This document shows positions 1 through 64,000 of a DNA stretch of 64,000 nt, one piece after another. The notes under the pieces are model-generated. The model searched no databases, had not been told where the DNA came from, and was given only the letters and a program-made list of their open reading frames with translations. Source of the DNA: Gadus chalcogrammus (Eukaryota > Chordata > Actinopteri > Gadiformes > Gadidae); assembly GCF_026213295.1 (NCBI RefSeq), contig NC_079422.1, forward strand, positions 18,892,512 to 18,956,511. Reading direction: 5' to 3'. Every line of letters starts with the position of its first letter. The stretch's first letter is position 1. Both the position numbers and the translations under genes were made by a program.

Positions 1-151
1 GGCATGCCATGGGACCTTTAAGGGAGACGGGAGCATCGGTTATTCTGCTCCATGCTGTGACCGACCAAAACCATCCATTGCAGTCACACGTTACACTATG
101 AATGTCTGACTGAGGTTCAAACGTGGGCAGTGGTGGCGGTGGGACACGGAC

Positions 152-63766
<63,615 letters not shown>

Positions 63767-64000
63767 TCTGGAAGCGTTCCGCCAGCCACTCAATCACGCG
63801 TCGAACAAGGTCGGGAGGCCGCGCCGTGACGCATGGAATATAAACAGGTGGTGCAGCTATAAAGTATAACAGTGGTGGAGGTAGAGGTGCACTTCCTTTC
63901 TTGGAGCGCACTGGGAATCCCAGGAAATCCCTTTTCCCAGGGATAATAATAGAGGTTTGTTATTGGTTTCCAAGGTAACGCAAACCGGCCACTAGGAGCT
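63767..64000 (-). promoter_or_regulatory. Putative dnah5 promoter / 5' UTR with RFX X-box
   Basis: This is the sequence upstream of the proposed start codon. An inverted-repeat X-box, GTTTCCAAGGTAAC, lies at 63966-63979, 200 bp before the ATG; it is close to the RFX consensus. A CCAAT box on the minus strand abuts it (63962-63966). A forkhead-type core ATAAACA is at 63840-63846. RFX and FOXJ1 factors drive motile-cilia genes, so the layout fits a dynein gene. I see no clear TATA box in the gene's orientation, and the transcription start is not determined. Confidence 0.6.
63966..63979. promoter_or_regulatory. X-box (RFX binding site)
   Basis: GTTTCC-AA-GGTAAC is an imperfect palindrome matching the GTNRCC/RGYAAC half-site layout of RFX sites, apart from one base in the left half (T for the purine). 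It lies about 200 bp upstream of the dnah5 start codon, at a typical ciliary-promoter distance. Confidence 0.6.

Overview
The window reads as teleost fish nuclear DNA. It carries one large vertebrate-type gene split into many small exons, TTAA- and 8-bp-TSD-flanked DNA transposon relics, a BEL/Pao retroelement relic, teleost SINE-like tails, and a very high load of (AC)n/(GT)n microsatellites. That microsatellite density is typical of cod-like fishes (Gadiformes), but this taxonomic guess is inference only.

The one gene is the 5' half of an axonemal dynein heavy chain on the minus strand, best matched to DNAH5 (outer dynein arm gamma heavy chain). I could assemble 44 coding exons, from a probable start codon at 63766 down to 152. 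All reading-frame phases close across every junction, giving 2247 codons. The gene continues off the left edge: human DNAH5 is about 4600 residues. The window holds the tail (DHC_N1, about residues 240-820), a variable acidic/Pro-rich part of the tail (about 930-1000 and 1107-1137), the linker (DHC_N2, about 1340-1750), and AAA1 with Walker A (2034-2041, GPAGTGKT) and Walker B (2084-2088, CFDEF). AAA2-AAA6, the stalk and the C-terminal domain lie outside. Introns are GT-AG except intron 36, which starts with GC.

Upstream of exon 1, at the right edge, there is a near-consensus RFX X-box about 200 bp before the start codon, next to a CCAAT box, with a forkhead-type motif closer in. This is the layout expected of a motile-cilia promoter.

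The introns carry the rest. Intron 1 (10.5 kb) has a broken BEL/Pao gag-protease relic on the opposite strand, long microsatellites and one unidentified minus-strand ORF. Intron 18 has a 927-bp TTAA element with perfect 16-bp inverted ends, plus a 267-bp hAT-type MITE. Intron 23 has a 1254-bp hAT-like element that keeps part of a transposase and contains a perfect 19-bp hairpin. Introns 14, 9 and 38 have three copies of one approximately 275-bp palindromic MITE family. Intron 43 has an 864-bp hAT-type element that encloses a second inverted-repeat element. Intron 36 has a telomere-like minisatellite. Several minisatellites or simple repeats sit directly against splice sites (exons 2, 5, 16, 18, 19, 21, 26, 28, 36, 43, 44). 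At exon 21 the donor itself is tandemly duplicated in frame.

Short introns not listed separately (for example 46260-46688, 46803-47107, 47285-47857, 21334-21664, 21758-22061, 18537-19123, 25224-25324, 28174-28554, 39361-39947) hold nothing I recognise. I found no rRNA gene, functional tRNA gene, CRISPR array or second host protein-coding gene with good support.
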